Part shown: piece by piece, positions 1-8,413 of the stretch
Position numbering within the stretch: position 1 is the first letter of the stretch
Layout: each line of letters starts with the position of its first letter
Source: Candidatus Brachybacter algidus
GTDB lineage: Bacteria; Bacteroidota; Bacteroidia; Chitinophagales; Saprospiraceae
DNA: 64,000 nt
Direction: 5' to 3'
Assembly (NCBI GenBank): GCA_016711705.1
Contig: JADJSK010000002.1
Coordinates: 372,001-436,000 of the forward strand
Notes under the pieces: model-generated
What the model was told of the DNA's origin: nothing
Databases searched by the model: none
The model's input: the letters and a program-made list of their open reading frames with translations, nothing else
Position numbers and translations under genes: made by a program

Positions 1-322
1 TGATTCGGGATCTGAAAAACAAGTTCAGTGAGAAAAAGGAAACTATCCTTATAAAACAGATTAAAAATCTACGTTATAGACTTAAACTTATCCGTTGGAT
101 GCAAGGTGTTGCTGTATTCGGTATGCTGCTTGCATTACTGTCTATTATGACACTTTACTTAGAATATATGAGCCTCGGCAATATTTTTTTATACTCTCTG
201 CCATATCAGTTACTACTTCTCTTTCTATTGCACTTGTAGAAATAATGTCTTCAGGAAAAGCATTTGATTTAGAATTAGAAGACATCCAAGACCACTTAAA
301 GGAGAAAAAAAAGTATCTGTAG
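1..322 (+). CDS. DUF2721 family membrane protein, 5' truncated and frameshifted
   Basis: The gene enters from the left edge in frame 3. It encodes a basic, probably cytoplasmic segment (KQIKNLRYRLKLIRWMQG) followed by a hydrophobic helix, which is the usual arrangement in DUF2721 membrane proteins of unknown function. Frame 3 closes at position 238. The conserved second helix and acidic tail (ending DLELEDIQDHLKEKKKYL) are in frame 2 and stop at 322. The two frames meet at a run of seven T at 184-190, and one extra T gives a continuous LGNIFFILSAIS. The run reads T TTT TTA in the upstream frame, which is also a classic -1 slippery heptamer. Sequencing contraction is the simplest explanation. 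The family assignment rests on remembered similarity of the two halves. Confidence 0.65.
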
Positions 323-776
323 AGAATTCCTCTAGGCACAATTCAAGGAAATTGGAGATTTTAGTTATTATTATTAAAGTTTCATCGTTAGAATTGAAAC
401 TCAAATAATATTGCTATAACTAAATCAGAAATCAGAAATCGGAAATTAGAATGAAGTTCCGATGGTTCCCAAAGAAATGGTTTATGATTTTTTAGTGTTT
501 TCTTATGATGGTAAAATCCTCCCCGATCTCATAAAAGATCGGAAAGAATTTTATTAAAGCTTTCCCTAAAAAATTAGGTCAATATAAGTGCAAATAATTT
601 TGGTGGTCAGAGTTACTAACAGAGCCCTAAAAAATGAACGTGGTGAAATAATGAATTTAATAATTGCCAAAATACCTCATTGTATCAAAGTGCTTGATTT
701 TAAACACTTTATGAAATATTTCGTCAAATATATTCATAAATTCGAATCTTGTATATTTTTGCTAAAACTTTAACAT
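323..776. other. gene-poor stretch after the DUF2721 gene
   Basis: I see no convincing gene here. A 61-codon reading frame at 588-773 has no recognisable features. The stretch holds a short heptamer array (420-454) and a small hairpin, arms CCGATCT (523-529) and AGATCGG (536-542) with a 6-base loop. The hairpin lacks a clear T tract, so it is not called a terminator. Confidence 0.5.
420..454. repeat. heptamer array, unit like AGAAATC
   Basis: Five consecutive 7-base units keep exact phase: CTAAATC, AGAAATC, AGAAATC, GGAAATT, AGAATGA. Related units recur at 15444-15499, 34299-34326, 51673-51770 and, on the other strand, 40528-40590. Confidence 0.7.
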
Positions 777-1474
777 TTAGAATCTAAAGCGATCCTTCTT
801 GTTTTTTAGTCCACCTACCTTCCATTTGACGCCTACACCAAAATTGTATAGATTGGGAAATATATCAAAACTGTAAACTTTACGTAAAGGATAAGCTGCT
901 GTAATATCAATTCCAAATTGCACCCTGTCTCCATAAATCACACCCCCTGAGAATCCCGCATAGTCAAAATAAGTATTTGATAGCCCAAAGCGCTTACAAA
1001 TTGGCCTATATATTTTGGTGAGAAATAAATGCCCAACTTGTCAGTAGGATGAATTGAAGCATGCACAGGTATTTGAAAATCATAATAATAAAAGAAAAAA
1101 GTATTGAATCCAATTCCTGTAGCCATTGCAAACATTGATTCCTGATCACCTAGAAATTGATATTTTGTTTCAAGTCCGATTTGCCCAAAAGTACTTAGAT
1201 TAATTCCTGCATCCAATTTTTCTGTTATGCCATACTTACCTGTATATTGGATATAAGGCACAGTAAAATTTTTCTTTTCCTTATCCGCCACCTGCGCTAT
1301 GGCATTAATCACGCCGTAAGGATAATATAGATTGAGGCCTATTTCACCTGTTCCTTTTTCCACAGTTCTGGCAGTCTGCATGCTGCTGTACGAACCGCAT
1401 GAAGTCAATAGGATTGAAAAAATAAGAAGTGCAAAGGGTCCTCCTTGCGAAAATAGTTTTGTTTGATTTCTCAT
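777..1474 (-). CDS. outer-membrane beta-barrel-like lipoprotein, frameshifted
   Basis: The N-terminus has a signal peptide ending in a lipobox (LLTSC, about residues 22-26), so the product is probably a lipoprotein. The rest alternates short beta-strand-like segments rich in Gly and aromatics, typical of Bacteroidota outer-membrane barrel proteins. The first frame ends at 938 after about 178 residues. From about 990 a second frame continues (FGLSNTYFDYAGFSGG to the end KNKKDRFRF) and stops at 777-779. One extra base in the three-base run at 987-989 joins them as VSAFGLSN, giving about 231 residues. The precise function is unknown. The gene stands alone and is divergent from the MoxR gene. Confidence 0.6.
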
Positions 1475-1571
1475 TAGATGTGCTGCATTAAGATAATTAT
1501 CAAATGCGAATTTAAATGATATTTGTTTAAACGAGCGTAATGTAACGCTGCTAGTTATTGAAAGGTTAAAT

Positions 1572-1691
1572 GTGAGGAGGTGAGGAGGTGAGGAGGTGAG
1601 GAGGTGAGGAGGTGAGGAGGTGAGAAGGTGAGGAGGCCGGGTGATAGGGTGATCAGGTGATCAGGTGATTTGGCGATCAGGTGATTGGGTA
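1572..1691. repeat. octamer array, two unit types in one phase (15 units)
   Basis: Fifteen 8-base units fill exactly 120 bases. Eight are GTGAGGAG or GTGAGAAG (1572-1635). Seven are a different type ending in GGTG, such as ATCAGGTG, ATTTGGCG and ATTGGGTA (1636-1691). The phase is kept across the change of unit. Confidence 0.9.
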
Positions 1692-1703
1692 ATGATAAAC
1701 ACA

Positions 1704-1824
1704 ACTACGAAGATAGGAATGTAGAAGGGCAATGCCTTGCCCTTCGATCAAAACCTAGAATGGTTAGGAGGTGAGATGATCACCACTACGAAGACAGAAT
1801 ATAGAAGGGCAATGCATTGCCCTG
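1704..1824. repeat. two copies of a REP-like palindromic element
   Basis: Copy 1 has arms GAAGGGCAA (1724-1732) and TTGCCCTTC (1737-1745). Copy 2 is the perfect palindrome AGGGCAATGCATTGCCCT (1806-1823). Each is preceded by a shared leader beginning CTACGAAGA. A third copy lies at 3174-3208. Such small interspersed palindromes usually form RNA or DNA hairpins. The 60-codon frame across this region is an accident of the repeat. Confidence 0.75.
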
Positions 1825-1931
1825 TCCTCATTTCAATAGTTGTTAGAATTTTACACTGTCAATTCACAATCCTTACATCCTATTTTTCTGAAATCATAAA
1901 ATCAAAGCCAGGAATATAATTTCTCCACTAA

Positions 1932-2004
1932 GCGCAAGGGATAGGAGCGGCACGACCGACCTCAGGAGGGTGTATAGCGGATAGCCCGACCCTTGGGATG
2001 CGCC
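1932..2004. other. GC-rich intergenic hairpin element
   Basis: This block is visibly richer in G+C than its surroundings. Its ends pair: GCGCAAGGG (1932-1940) with CCCTT (1990-1994) and GCGC (2000-2003), leaving a five-base bulge. It resembles short GC-rich elements found between genes in other Bacteroidota. No function can be given. Confidence 0.4.
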
Positions 2005-2064
2005 ATTATTTTAATTATTCGACGAATGAACATGAATTTTCTAACTAACTGACCTGAACAATTG

Positions 2065-2072
2065 TACTTTTG
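2065..2072 (+). promoter_or_regulatory. possible -7 promoter box for the MoxR gene
   Basis: TACTTTTG matches the Bacteroidota -7 consensus TAnnTTTG, 88 bases before the MoxR start. No good TTG -33 box is seen at the usual distance, so the call is weak. Confidence 0.35.
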
Positions 2073-2159
2073 CGCTGTTTTTACTTTTTATATAAATTTC
2101 TAGAGTGAAATTGCGTTATGAAGACGCATAATATTTTCAATAATTATTAAAAGATATAG

Positions 2160-3119
2160 ATGTATTCATCAGACGTAAACGGTGTAGATGCGCTTGCTCA
2201 GGCAGCCAAAGACCTAAGAAGTGAAATTGGTAAAGTGATCTATGGTCAGGAAGAAGTGGTCAAAGCAGTACTTATTTCATTGTTTTCAAATGGCCACAGT
2301 CTTTTGGTAGGTGTGCCGGGATTGGCCAAGACGTTACTTATCAGCACCATCGCCGAAGTACTCGACTTAGAATTTAAGAGGATTCAATTTACACCCGATC
2401 TTATGCCTTCAGATATCACCGGAACTGAGATCCTCGATGAAAGCCGACAATTTAAGTTTAATAAAGGTCCCCTTTTTGCAAATATTGTATTGGCAGATGA
2501 GATCAACAGGACACCACCAAAAACTCAGTCAGCCCTATTAGAAGCTATGCAGGAGAGAGTTGTGACCATAGCAGGACAGAGATATACCCTTCCACGACCA
2601 TTTTTTGTATTAGCTACTCAGAATCCTATTGAGCAGGAAGGTACTTATCCCCTGCCTGAGGCACAGTTGGACAGATTTATGTTTAATATCCCACTGGATT
2701 ATCCAAGCTATCAAGAGGAGCTTGAGGTGGTGAAAGGGACTACTTCAGATAGATCAATAGATCTTAAGCATATCCTTAATGCGGAACAGATCATCTATTT
2801 CCAGCAATTAGTTAGAAAAATTCCAATCGCCGACAATGTACTTGAATATGCTGTGAATTTAGCCGTCAAATCACGTCCAAACACGGAGAGAGCTACTGAA
2901 CAGATCAATAAATACATTTCATGGGGTGCAGGACCTAGAGCATCTCAATATCTGGTATTGGGTGCGAAGTGTCATGCGGCTATCAATGGAAAATATTCTC
3001 CGGATATAGATGATGTCAAGGCTGTTGCCAATTATGTACTCCGACACAGAATCGTCAGAAACTATAAGGCGGAGGCAGAAGGGATCAATGAGGAGGCCAT
3101 CATCAACGGGTTGTTGTGA
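2160..3119 (+). CDS. MoxR family AAA+ ATPase
   Basis: This is a 319-residue AAA+ ATPase of the MoxR branch. Walker A is GVPGLAKT (residues 51-58), Walker B is IVLADEINR (about 110), followed by the family signature TPPKTQSALLEAMQE and sensor ATQNPIEQEGTYPLPEAQLDRF. The length is normal for the family. MoxR ATPases act as chaperone-like factors that remodel or insert metal into partner proteins, often with downstream DUF58 and von Willebrand A-domain proteins. Those partners are not next door: the following gene is a pterin synthase about 190 bases on, after repeats. Specific substrates therefore cannot be inferred. Confidence 0.9.
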   Translation: MYSSDVNGVDALAQAAKDLRSEIGKVIYGQEEVVKAVLISLFSNGHSLLVGVPGLAKTLLISTIAEVLDLEFKRIQFTPDLMPSDITGTEILDESRQFKFNKGPLFANIVLADEINRTPPKTQSALLEAMQERVVTIAGQRYTLPRPFFVLATQNPIEQEGTYPLPEAQLDRFMFNIPLDYPSYQEELEVVKGTTSDRSIDLKHILNAEQIIYFQQLVRKIPIADNVLEYAVNLAVKSRPNTERATEQINKYISWGAGPRASQYLVLGAKCHAAINGKYSPDIDDVKAVANYVLRHRIVRNYKAEAEGINEEAIINGLL

Positions 3120-3121
3120 AC

Positions 3122-3156
3122 AGATACTAGAATCTAGATACTAGATACTAGATGCT
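3122..3156. repeat. heptamer array starting 3 bases after the MoxR stop
   Basis: Five in-phase 7-base units: AGATACT, AGAATCT, AGATACT, AGATACT, AGATGCT. The array begins at the third base after the stop codon. Confidence 0.8.
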
Positions 3157-3173
3157 GTAATGGACAATGCTAC

Positions 3174-3208
3174 GGAGACACGAATGTATGATGGGCAATG
3201 CATTGCCC
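3174..3208. repeat. REP-like palindrome, third copy
   Basis: The leader CTACGGAGACACGAATG is followed by the perfect palindrome GGGCAATGCATTGCCC (3193-3208), the same element as at 1704-1824. Confidence 0.75.
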
Positions 3209-3305
3209 TTTGAATGTTTAGAATAGAAAATGTTAGGATGTGTTAAACATTACCCTGCGTTTTTCGGAATTTTAAGTATAAAATAATTAAAATAAAAATT
3301 TATCA

Positions 3306-3713
3306 ATGAGAATAGCGGTATTCAGAACTGCCCATTTTAATGCAGCCCACAGATTATCAAATGATCACTGGTCTTTAGAGAAGAACCTGGAAGTTTTTGG
3401 AATATGTTTCAATCCAAGATATCATGGACACAACTATGATTTGGAAGTTAAACTCGTGGGTGAGACGGATCCTGAAACGGGTTTTCTAATTAATTTGACC
3501 GCACTCAAAGACATTATTGAAGAGACTATTCTCATTCATTTCGATCATAAGAATCTTAATGAAGAAGTGGAGGAATTCAAAACTTTGAATCCAACAGTTG
3601 AGAACATTTGTTATGTTATCTGGACCAGGTTACGCAAAGAAATCAGGGAAGATATAGAGCTCACTGTGCGTTTGTATGAGACGCCGAGGAACTATGCGGA
3701 GTACCCGGCATAG
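3306..3713 (+). CDS. 6-pyruvoyl-tetrahydropterin synthase / QueD family protein
   Basis: The 135-residue product has the whole PTPS/QueD signature. Zinc ligands are His15 (HFNAAHRL) and His40/His42 (YHGHNYDL), with a candidate catalytic Cys34 six residues before His40 and a C-terminal glutamate region (RLYETPRNYAEY). The CxxxxxHGH spacing fits 6-carboxy-tetrahydropterin synthase, which makes the queuosine/7-deazaguanine precursor from dihydroneopterin triphosphate. Bacteroidota also have close pteridine homologues. No other queuosine gene is adjacent, so the exact substrate is left open. Heptamer repeats begin at its stop. Confidence 0.88.
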   Translation: MRIAVFRTAHFNAAHRLSNDHWSLEKNLEVFGICFNPRYHGHNYDLEVKLVGETDPETGFLINLTALKDIIEETILIHFDHKNLNEEVEEFKTLNPTVENICYVIWTRLRKEIREDIELTVRLYETPRNYAEYPA

Positions 3714-3748
3714 TTGATGAATAATGTATAATGAATAATGAATAATGA
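3714..3748. repeat. heptamer array at the PTPS gene stop
   Basis: Five 7-base units in phase (TTGATGA, ATAATGT, ATAATGA, ATAATGA, ATAATGA) begin at the first base after the stop codon. Confidence 0.75.
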
Positions 3749-3927
3749 GAGCGGGCGAAATTGATTTACAGAGATTGTAGGCGATTATTTTTTAGCTAAT
3801 AGTGAATATGCAAAATTATCACAAAAAGCGTTTTGATCCGCTTGAAAATCAACCATCTGCAAAGAAATTCTGAGTTTTTAACTTGAAATTATTATTTTTG
3901 AATATTATTCACATCAAAAACAATATC

Positions 3928-4128
3928 ATGCGTAAATTATTCATTCTTACTATGTGCATTTTTGCCACTGCATTTACAATGTCAAGCTGCAAATCGGAGA
4001 CTACCACTACCACTACTGAAACTACTACATCCACTGAGGTTATGATTTCTGATAGCACTGCTGCTGTAGATACAATGCTTATGGATTCTACTGTGAATGA
4101 AACTAAGCCGGTAGATCGTCCCGATTAA
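3928..4128 (+). CDS. small Thr/Ser-rich lipoprotein
   Basis: The product is 66 residues. The ATG at 3928 is chosen because it gives a typical signal peptide, MRKLFILTMCIFATAF, followed by lipobox-like MSSC. An upstream in-frame ATG at 3883 would add 15 residues that break the signal. After the cysteine comes a low-complexity stretch of repeated Thr (ETTTTTTETTTSTE) and acidic residues, and the protein ends VDRPD. It is probably an exported, lipid-anchored protein of unknown function. Confidence 0.6.
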   Translation: MRKLFILTMCIFATAFTMSSCKSETTTTTTETTTSTEVMISDSTAAVDTMLMDSTVNETKPVDRPD

Positions 4129-4226
4129 ATTTCCTTCTTTTATACATTATCTAAGATTTAGTAAATGTTGATAAAAAAAACAATTTATTGAAATTGATAA
4201 TTCAGGATTTAATCATTAATTGTGAT

Positions 4227-5630
4227 TTACTCCTGAATTATTTTTTTGTCGATACGCCCTTTAATCAAATGATTAATTAACCAATGTTCAAGTCTATGAT
4301 GCGCTGGGACTAATATAAATCCTAATATTACAAAAATAATTATCTCCAAAATCAGATTGTAGTTAGTAACTTTTGCAACTATTGGATGGGTTAATAAAGT
4401 AATAAACTCAAATGTAAACATAAGCGATACCACACCTAATATTTTGACCACAGAATGTTTGACTTTTCTTTTTCTCAAAAGTAATGTTATCAAAAATAAC
4501 GATGGTATAAAAACCGTTATCAATATCACTTGCAATTGCTTTACCCTTTGTTTTTCCGCTAAAATTTTTGAATTGGTTATTTCTTCCTGCCTCAATTTTT
4601 CATTGATTGTCAACAATTGTAAATTTTGAATTTTTTTTCTATTGTTTATAGAATCATTTAAGGCTGTGGACATTTCTAAATATTTAAATGCGCTGTCAGG
4701 CATGTTCATTCTTTTATAATATTGGGTGACAAATATACCTGCTTCATTAGCCTTTTCAATGGAATTTACCTCGTTAGCTGCCTGCAGTGCCAATCCCGCA
4801 TTTAAAATTTCCTCTTTTTCATTACCAAATAAATTATGAACTTTTGCAAGTCCTAAATATGTTTCAGATAATAATTCAAAGTTTTTTTCCTGGTTTAGTA
4901 TTGGAATGGCTTTGTTGTAGTTTTGAATTGCCAAATACTCTTGTCCAATTTTTGAATAAACATTACCCAAACCTATATATGCAAGAGCTTCATTATGAAT
5001 GTTTTGGGTTTGGATTGCATTTTGGTATGTCAGGTTATAATAATACTGTGCACTATCGATTTTTTTTAACTTTTCGTAAATATCTCCTAGATTAATATTG
5101 ACATAATGTACCATTTCCTTAATCTTATTGGCAGAAATTATATTATCAGCTTTTTTATAATATCCCAAAGCCTCTGAATAATCCTGTTGGAACGAATATA
5201 CAATGCCAATATTTAATAAAACACTTGCCAAATTACGAGGATTCTTACCTGATTCTTCCAGCTTTAATTTTTCGAGATATAATTCCATTGCTTTTGGATA
5301 ATTACCCATTCTACTATAAACGTTTGCTACAATACCCAATGATTTTGACAAGCCTTCCTCGTAATTAATATTTCTTGCCATTCGCATAGATCGATACCCC
5401 AAGATTAAAGCAGAATCAGTGTCGTAAGATTGCATTTCACCAGCAAGGCTCCATAACAATGTTATCTCTTTTTTAACTGGCTGTGGCTTAGATAATTCAG
5501 CTAAAATTGCTTTTTTGTCATAATTCTGTCCATGTAATGTGACTTGAAAAACAGGAATTATCGAAAGTGACAATATGAATATTGCGATATTTCTAAAGAA
5601 AGATATTCTATTGATCAGCTTATTTTTCAT
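4227..5630 (-). CDS. TPR protein with C-terminal membrane segments
   Basis: The 467-residue product starts with a signal or first membrane helix (FRNIAIFILSLSIIPVFQV). At least five tetratricopeptide-like repeats follow, with phrases such as GIVYSFQQDYSEALGYYKKA and GLGNVYSKIGQEYLAIQNYNKA, up to about residue 330. A short coiled coil and three hydrophobic segments (about 375-450) complete it. This is the front end found in many Bacteroidota TPR sensor kinases and regulators, but no HisKA, HATPase or HTH domain follows, so it may be a scaffold or truncated sensor. It is divergent from the caspase-like gene, with 170 bases between starts. A functional link is only inference. Confidence 0.75.
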   Translation of the reverse strand: MKNKLINRISFFRNIAIFILSLSIIPVFQVTLHGQNYDKKAILAELSKPQPVKKEITLLWSLAGEMQSYDTDSALILGYRSMRMARNINYEEGLSKSLGIVANVYSRMGNYPKAMELYLEKLKLEESGKNPRNLASVLLNIGIVYSFQQDYSEALGYYKKADNIISANKIKEMVHYVNINLGDIYEKLKKIDSAQYYYNLTYQNAIQTQNIHNEALAYIGLGNVYSKIGQEYLAIQNYNKAIPILNQEKNFELLSETYLGLAKVHNLFGNEKEEILNAGLALQAANEVNSIEKANEAGIFVTQYYKRMNMPDSAFKYLEMSTALNDSINNRKKIQNLQLLTINEKLRQEEITNSKILAEKQRVKQLQVILITVFIPSLFLITLLLRKRKVKHSVVKILGVVSLMFTFEFITLLTHPIVAKVTNYNLILEIIIFVILGFILVPAHHRLEHWLINHLIKGRIDKKIIQE

Positions 5631-5800
5631 ACAGATTAGTGATAATTTATAGACCCTGGATTTAGATTTATGTATTATGATTCATGCCGGAACAATATCA
5701 GACCTTGCCCTCACGAGTTTTCAAAGATACAATTTACCTTCACTTAATATTTCAATTTTAAAGGTGTTTCTATTATCTTTATAGAATAAATGTATCTGTC

Positions 5801-7132
5801 ATGAAATTAAGACACGCTTTCCTTTCAATACTCTGCCTAGTTTTTTTCCTACCTCAACTATTTAGTCAGTCTTTATATGAATTAAATTATAGTTACGGAG
5901 AGGGATCCGAGCTAGAGAATTATAAGGCCTTTATGATGATCAATGAGGATGGCACTGGGATGGTGCGTATCGCATTCACTGACCTTGAATCAGGTCAGAA
6001 AAATATTATTGAATATGTCGTTGATGAATTTTATGATCAGGAGGATCAGAGTCTTGCTACTCAAGTGGCTTATGTTACGTCTGAGCCGATTCAGATCGAA
6101 GGAGATATTTCATATCCACCAGACCATTTTATTTTGGTAAAAAATGAAGAAACAGGATACTTTGAGCCATCTTATGTGCTATCATTAGATGAAGAGACCA
6201 AAGAAGAAGTGCAAGGTGCTTTTGTTAGTGTCAGACTGCTAAATGATGAAGATCTAACTGAAGACTACATGAAGTTGTTTTTTGTTGAGTCTGATGAGGA
6301 GTTTCAGAATCTTTTCGTCAATGAAGTAAAGCCTATTACGGTCGAACAAAAAGCGACTAAATTACACCTAATCCTTGTGGCGAATACATTGGATAAAAAG
6401 ATAGGACGAACATGTGTCATTGATAAGGAAAATGTGCTTGGATTGTTTGAAGAAATTACGAGTTTTTTAGGAATTGGTTATTCTACCCAAGTTATAGAAG
6501 GTAAAGATTTTAGTAGACGAAATGTAGATGCAGCAATAGCTAAAGTCAAACCCGGTGCTAATGACATAGTTGTTTTCTATTATACAGGTCACGGATATAA
6601 TCCGGGAGAAGGTGGCAAACAATATCCAAACCTGGACCTAAGAGAACGTACATCGGATGATATTGGTGGCCTAAATACCTTGAATATTGAAGATATTTAC
6701 CAGTTGATTCAGGCTAAAAATGCAAGATTCAATTTGGTATTAAGCGACTGTTGTAACAATGATCCTTTTTCATCCAATTCTATTGGATCAGAAGGTGTTA
6801 GTTTGAGAACTTCTTCAATAGGATGGAATAAAAATTTCTGTTCCGAGCTATTTTTGAAAAAAAGAGAATCCATCCTAATGACTGGCGCTTCCAAAGGACA
6901 GTTGTCCGCGGGCAATGTTGCTGATGGTGGCTTTTTCACTTTCAATCTGCGCGAAAATATCGAAAAATCTGTTGGTAAATTAGCCTCAGCCAATGTGGTT
7001 AACTGGGAAACAATTGTCGCTCAAACACAAAAACAAACAACCGTCAGAGCGAATAAAAGTCTTTGCAGGATGCCAAATGACGAAGTATTGAGATGCGCTC
7101 AGAAGCCGGACTTTAAGATCGGGGTGAGATAG
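5801..7132 (+). CDS. secreted caspase-family (C14-like) peptidase
   Basis: The 443-residue product has a clear signal peptide (MKLRHAFLSILCLVFFLPQLFSQ). About 170 residues of uncharacterised N-terminal domain follow. From about residue 190 (TKLHLILVANTLD) there is a caspase/metacaspase p20-like fold. The catalytic dyad is visible: His264 in YYTGHGYN and Cys317/318 in LVLSDCCNN. A p10-like segment (SILMTGASKGQLSA, GGFFTFNL) follows. Bacterial caspase homologues cleave after basic or acidic residues and often sit in signalling or defence loci. Here the only close neighbour is the divergent TPR gene. The substrate is unknown. The 3' end runs directly into an octamer array. Confidence 0.82.
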   Translation: MKLRHAFLSILCLVFFLPQLFSQSLYELNYSYGEGSELENYKAFMMINEDGTGMVRIAFTDLESGQKNIIEYVVDEFYDQEDQSLATQVAYVTSEPIQIEGDISYPPDHFILVKNEETGYFEPSYVLSLDEETKEEVQGAFVSVRLLNDEDLTEDYMKLFFVESDEEFQNLFVNEVKPITVEQKATKLHLILVANTLDKKIGRTCVIDKENVLGLFEEITSFLGIGYSTQVIEGKDFSRRNVDAAIAKVKPGANDIVVFYYTGHGYNPGEGGKQYPNLDLRERTSDDIGGLNTLNIEDIYQLIQAKNARFNLVLSDCCNNDPFSSNSIGSEGVSLRTSSIGWNKNFCSELFLKKRESILMTGASKGQLSAGNVADGGFFTFNLRENIEKSVGKLASANVVNWETIVAQTQKQTTVRANKSLCRMPNDEVLRCAQKPDFKIGVR

Positions 7133-7172
7133 GGTGAGGGGGTGAGAAGGTGAGAAGGTGAGAAGGTGAGAA
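7133..7172. repeat. octamer array at the caspase gene stop
   Basis: Five 8-base units (GGTGAGGG, then four GGTGAGAA) start at the first base after the stop codon. The last codons of the gene (GGGGTGAGA) already resemble the unit. Related to 1572-1635. Confidence 0.85.
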
Positions 7173-7491
7173 GCGAACAGTGAACGGGACGAGATGGCTG
7201 ATCTGCATAATTGAGCTAGTGTCTATTATTGTAATGCGTCAATTTAAAAGTGAGAAGGTGAGGAGTTCAAAATGGAAATTTAAAAATGACTCTAAGAATG
7301 GGCTGTGGTGTGTTTTGTTGCTGTTGAATTTAACCAACGGATCCCAAATGAGATAATAATCGGACGTTAGTCCAAGAATCAATTATGTGATTTTGGGATA
7401 ATTATAATTTTGGAATATTTATCCTTTAAATTAGTTTTTTGTATAATGCATTATAACAGTATTACACAAATCTAAATGATTATTCCATTTT
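7173..7491. other. intergenic stretch between convergent genes
   Basis: No gene is seen. The DNA becomes very AT-rich toward 7491. One more GTGAGAAGGTGAGGAG fragment lies near 7251. No clear hairpin with a T tract was found. Confidence 0.4.
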
Positions 7492-8256
7492 TCAAATATC
7501 TAAATCAAGTGAAAGTGGGCAATGATCCGATCCCTGAATCTGATCATGGATCTCTGAGTTAGTAATATTCGTTTCAATTAACTTGTCAACCAAAAAATAA
7601 TCTAAACGCCAGCCAACATTTTTTGCTCTGGCACCAAATCTCACACTCCAAAAAGTGTATTGTACTTTTTCCGGATGTTTTGTCCTGAAGGCATCTACAT
7701 ATCCTGCTTTAAGCAAAAGATCCATGCCATCAATCTCAGTCTGAGTATAACCACTTGTCTTATTATAATTTTCCTTCGGGCGGGCAAGATCTAACGGCTG
7801 ATGCGCCACATTAAAATCACCCGTCACTATGACTGGCTTACTCTTCTTAAGATTAGAAAGATAGTTTGCAAAGGCTATATCCCATTCTGAGCGGTATCCA
7901 AGACGTACCAACTCATTACCACTATTGGGCACATAGACATTGACAATAAAGAAATTTTCAAATTCAAGTGCCAACACCCTTCCTTCAGAGTCATGCGCTA
8001 ATATGCCTATACCCTTGCTTGCTGAGATTGGTTTCACTCTTGAAAGTATTGCAACGCCGCTATACCCTTTTCTTTCTGCCGAATTGGAATACATATGGTA
8101 ATCCGTTACAGACTCAAGCGCCTTAATTACCTGGTCTTCTTGGGCTTTTGTTTCCTGCAGGCAATATATATCTGCATTACTGGATTTTAACTCTTCAAGA
8201 AAAGCCTTTCCTACAGCAGCTCTGATACCATTGACATTCCAGGAATAAATTTTCAT
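7492..8256 (-). CDS. xth: exodeoxyribonuclease III / AP endonuclease
   Basis: This 254-residue protein belongs to the ExoIII branch of the endonuclease/exonuclease/phosphatase fold. It opens with MKIYSWNVNGIRAA. Metal-binding Glu35 is in YCLQETKAQ, the Asp/Asn pair is in VTGDFNVAHQPLDLARP, and catalytic Asp244-His245 is in GSDHCPLSLDL at the C-terminus. It incises abasic sites and trims 3' blocking groups in base-excision repair. Length and motif order are normal. It is a single gene, divergent from an MFS carrier across a repeat-filled spacer. Confidence 0.95.
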   Translation of the reverse strand: MKIYSWNVNGIRAAVGKAFLEELKSSNADIYCLQETKAQEDQVIKALESVTDYHMYSNSAERKGYSGVAILSRVKPISASKGIGILAHDSEGRVLALEFENFFIVNVYVPNSGNELVRLGYRSEWDIAFANYLSNLKKSKPVIVTGDFNVAHQPLDLARPKENYNKTSGYTQTEIDGMDLLLKAGYVDAFRTKHPEKVQYTFWSVRFGARAKNVGWRLDYFLVDKLIETNITNSEIHDQIQGSDHCPLSLDLDI

Positions 8257-8413
8257 ATAAATAAGTGTTTTTGGATTAATGTTTTATAAAATGAAAGGAT
8301 ATTAGTCTATTTCGAATTTAATTGTAAATATGAAGAAAAATTAAGAAGTAATGAAACGAGGATTTTAAACGTGTGTATAAATAATTATACTTAATTGCAA
8401 ATTTCAATAGATC

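Noticed and set aside
588..773. 61-codon frame on the plus strand
   Set aside because: No domain, signal or sensible composition. It lies in an AT-rich gene-poor region and is probably chance.
1737..1919. 60-codon frame on the plus strand
   Set aside because: It is made largely of the REP-like palindromes and their leaders.
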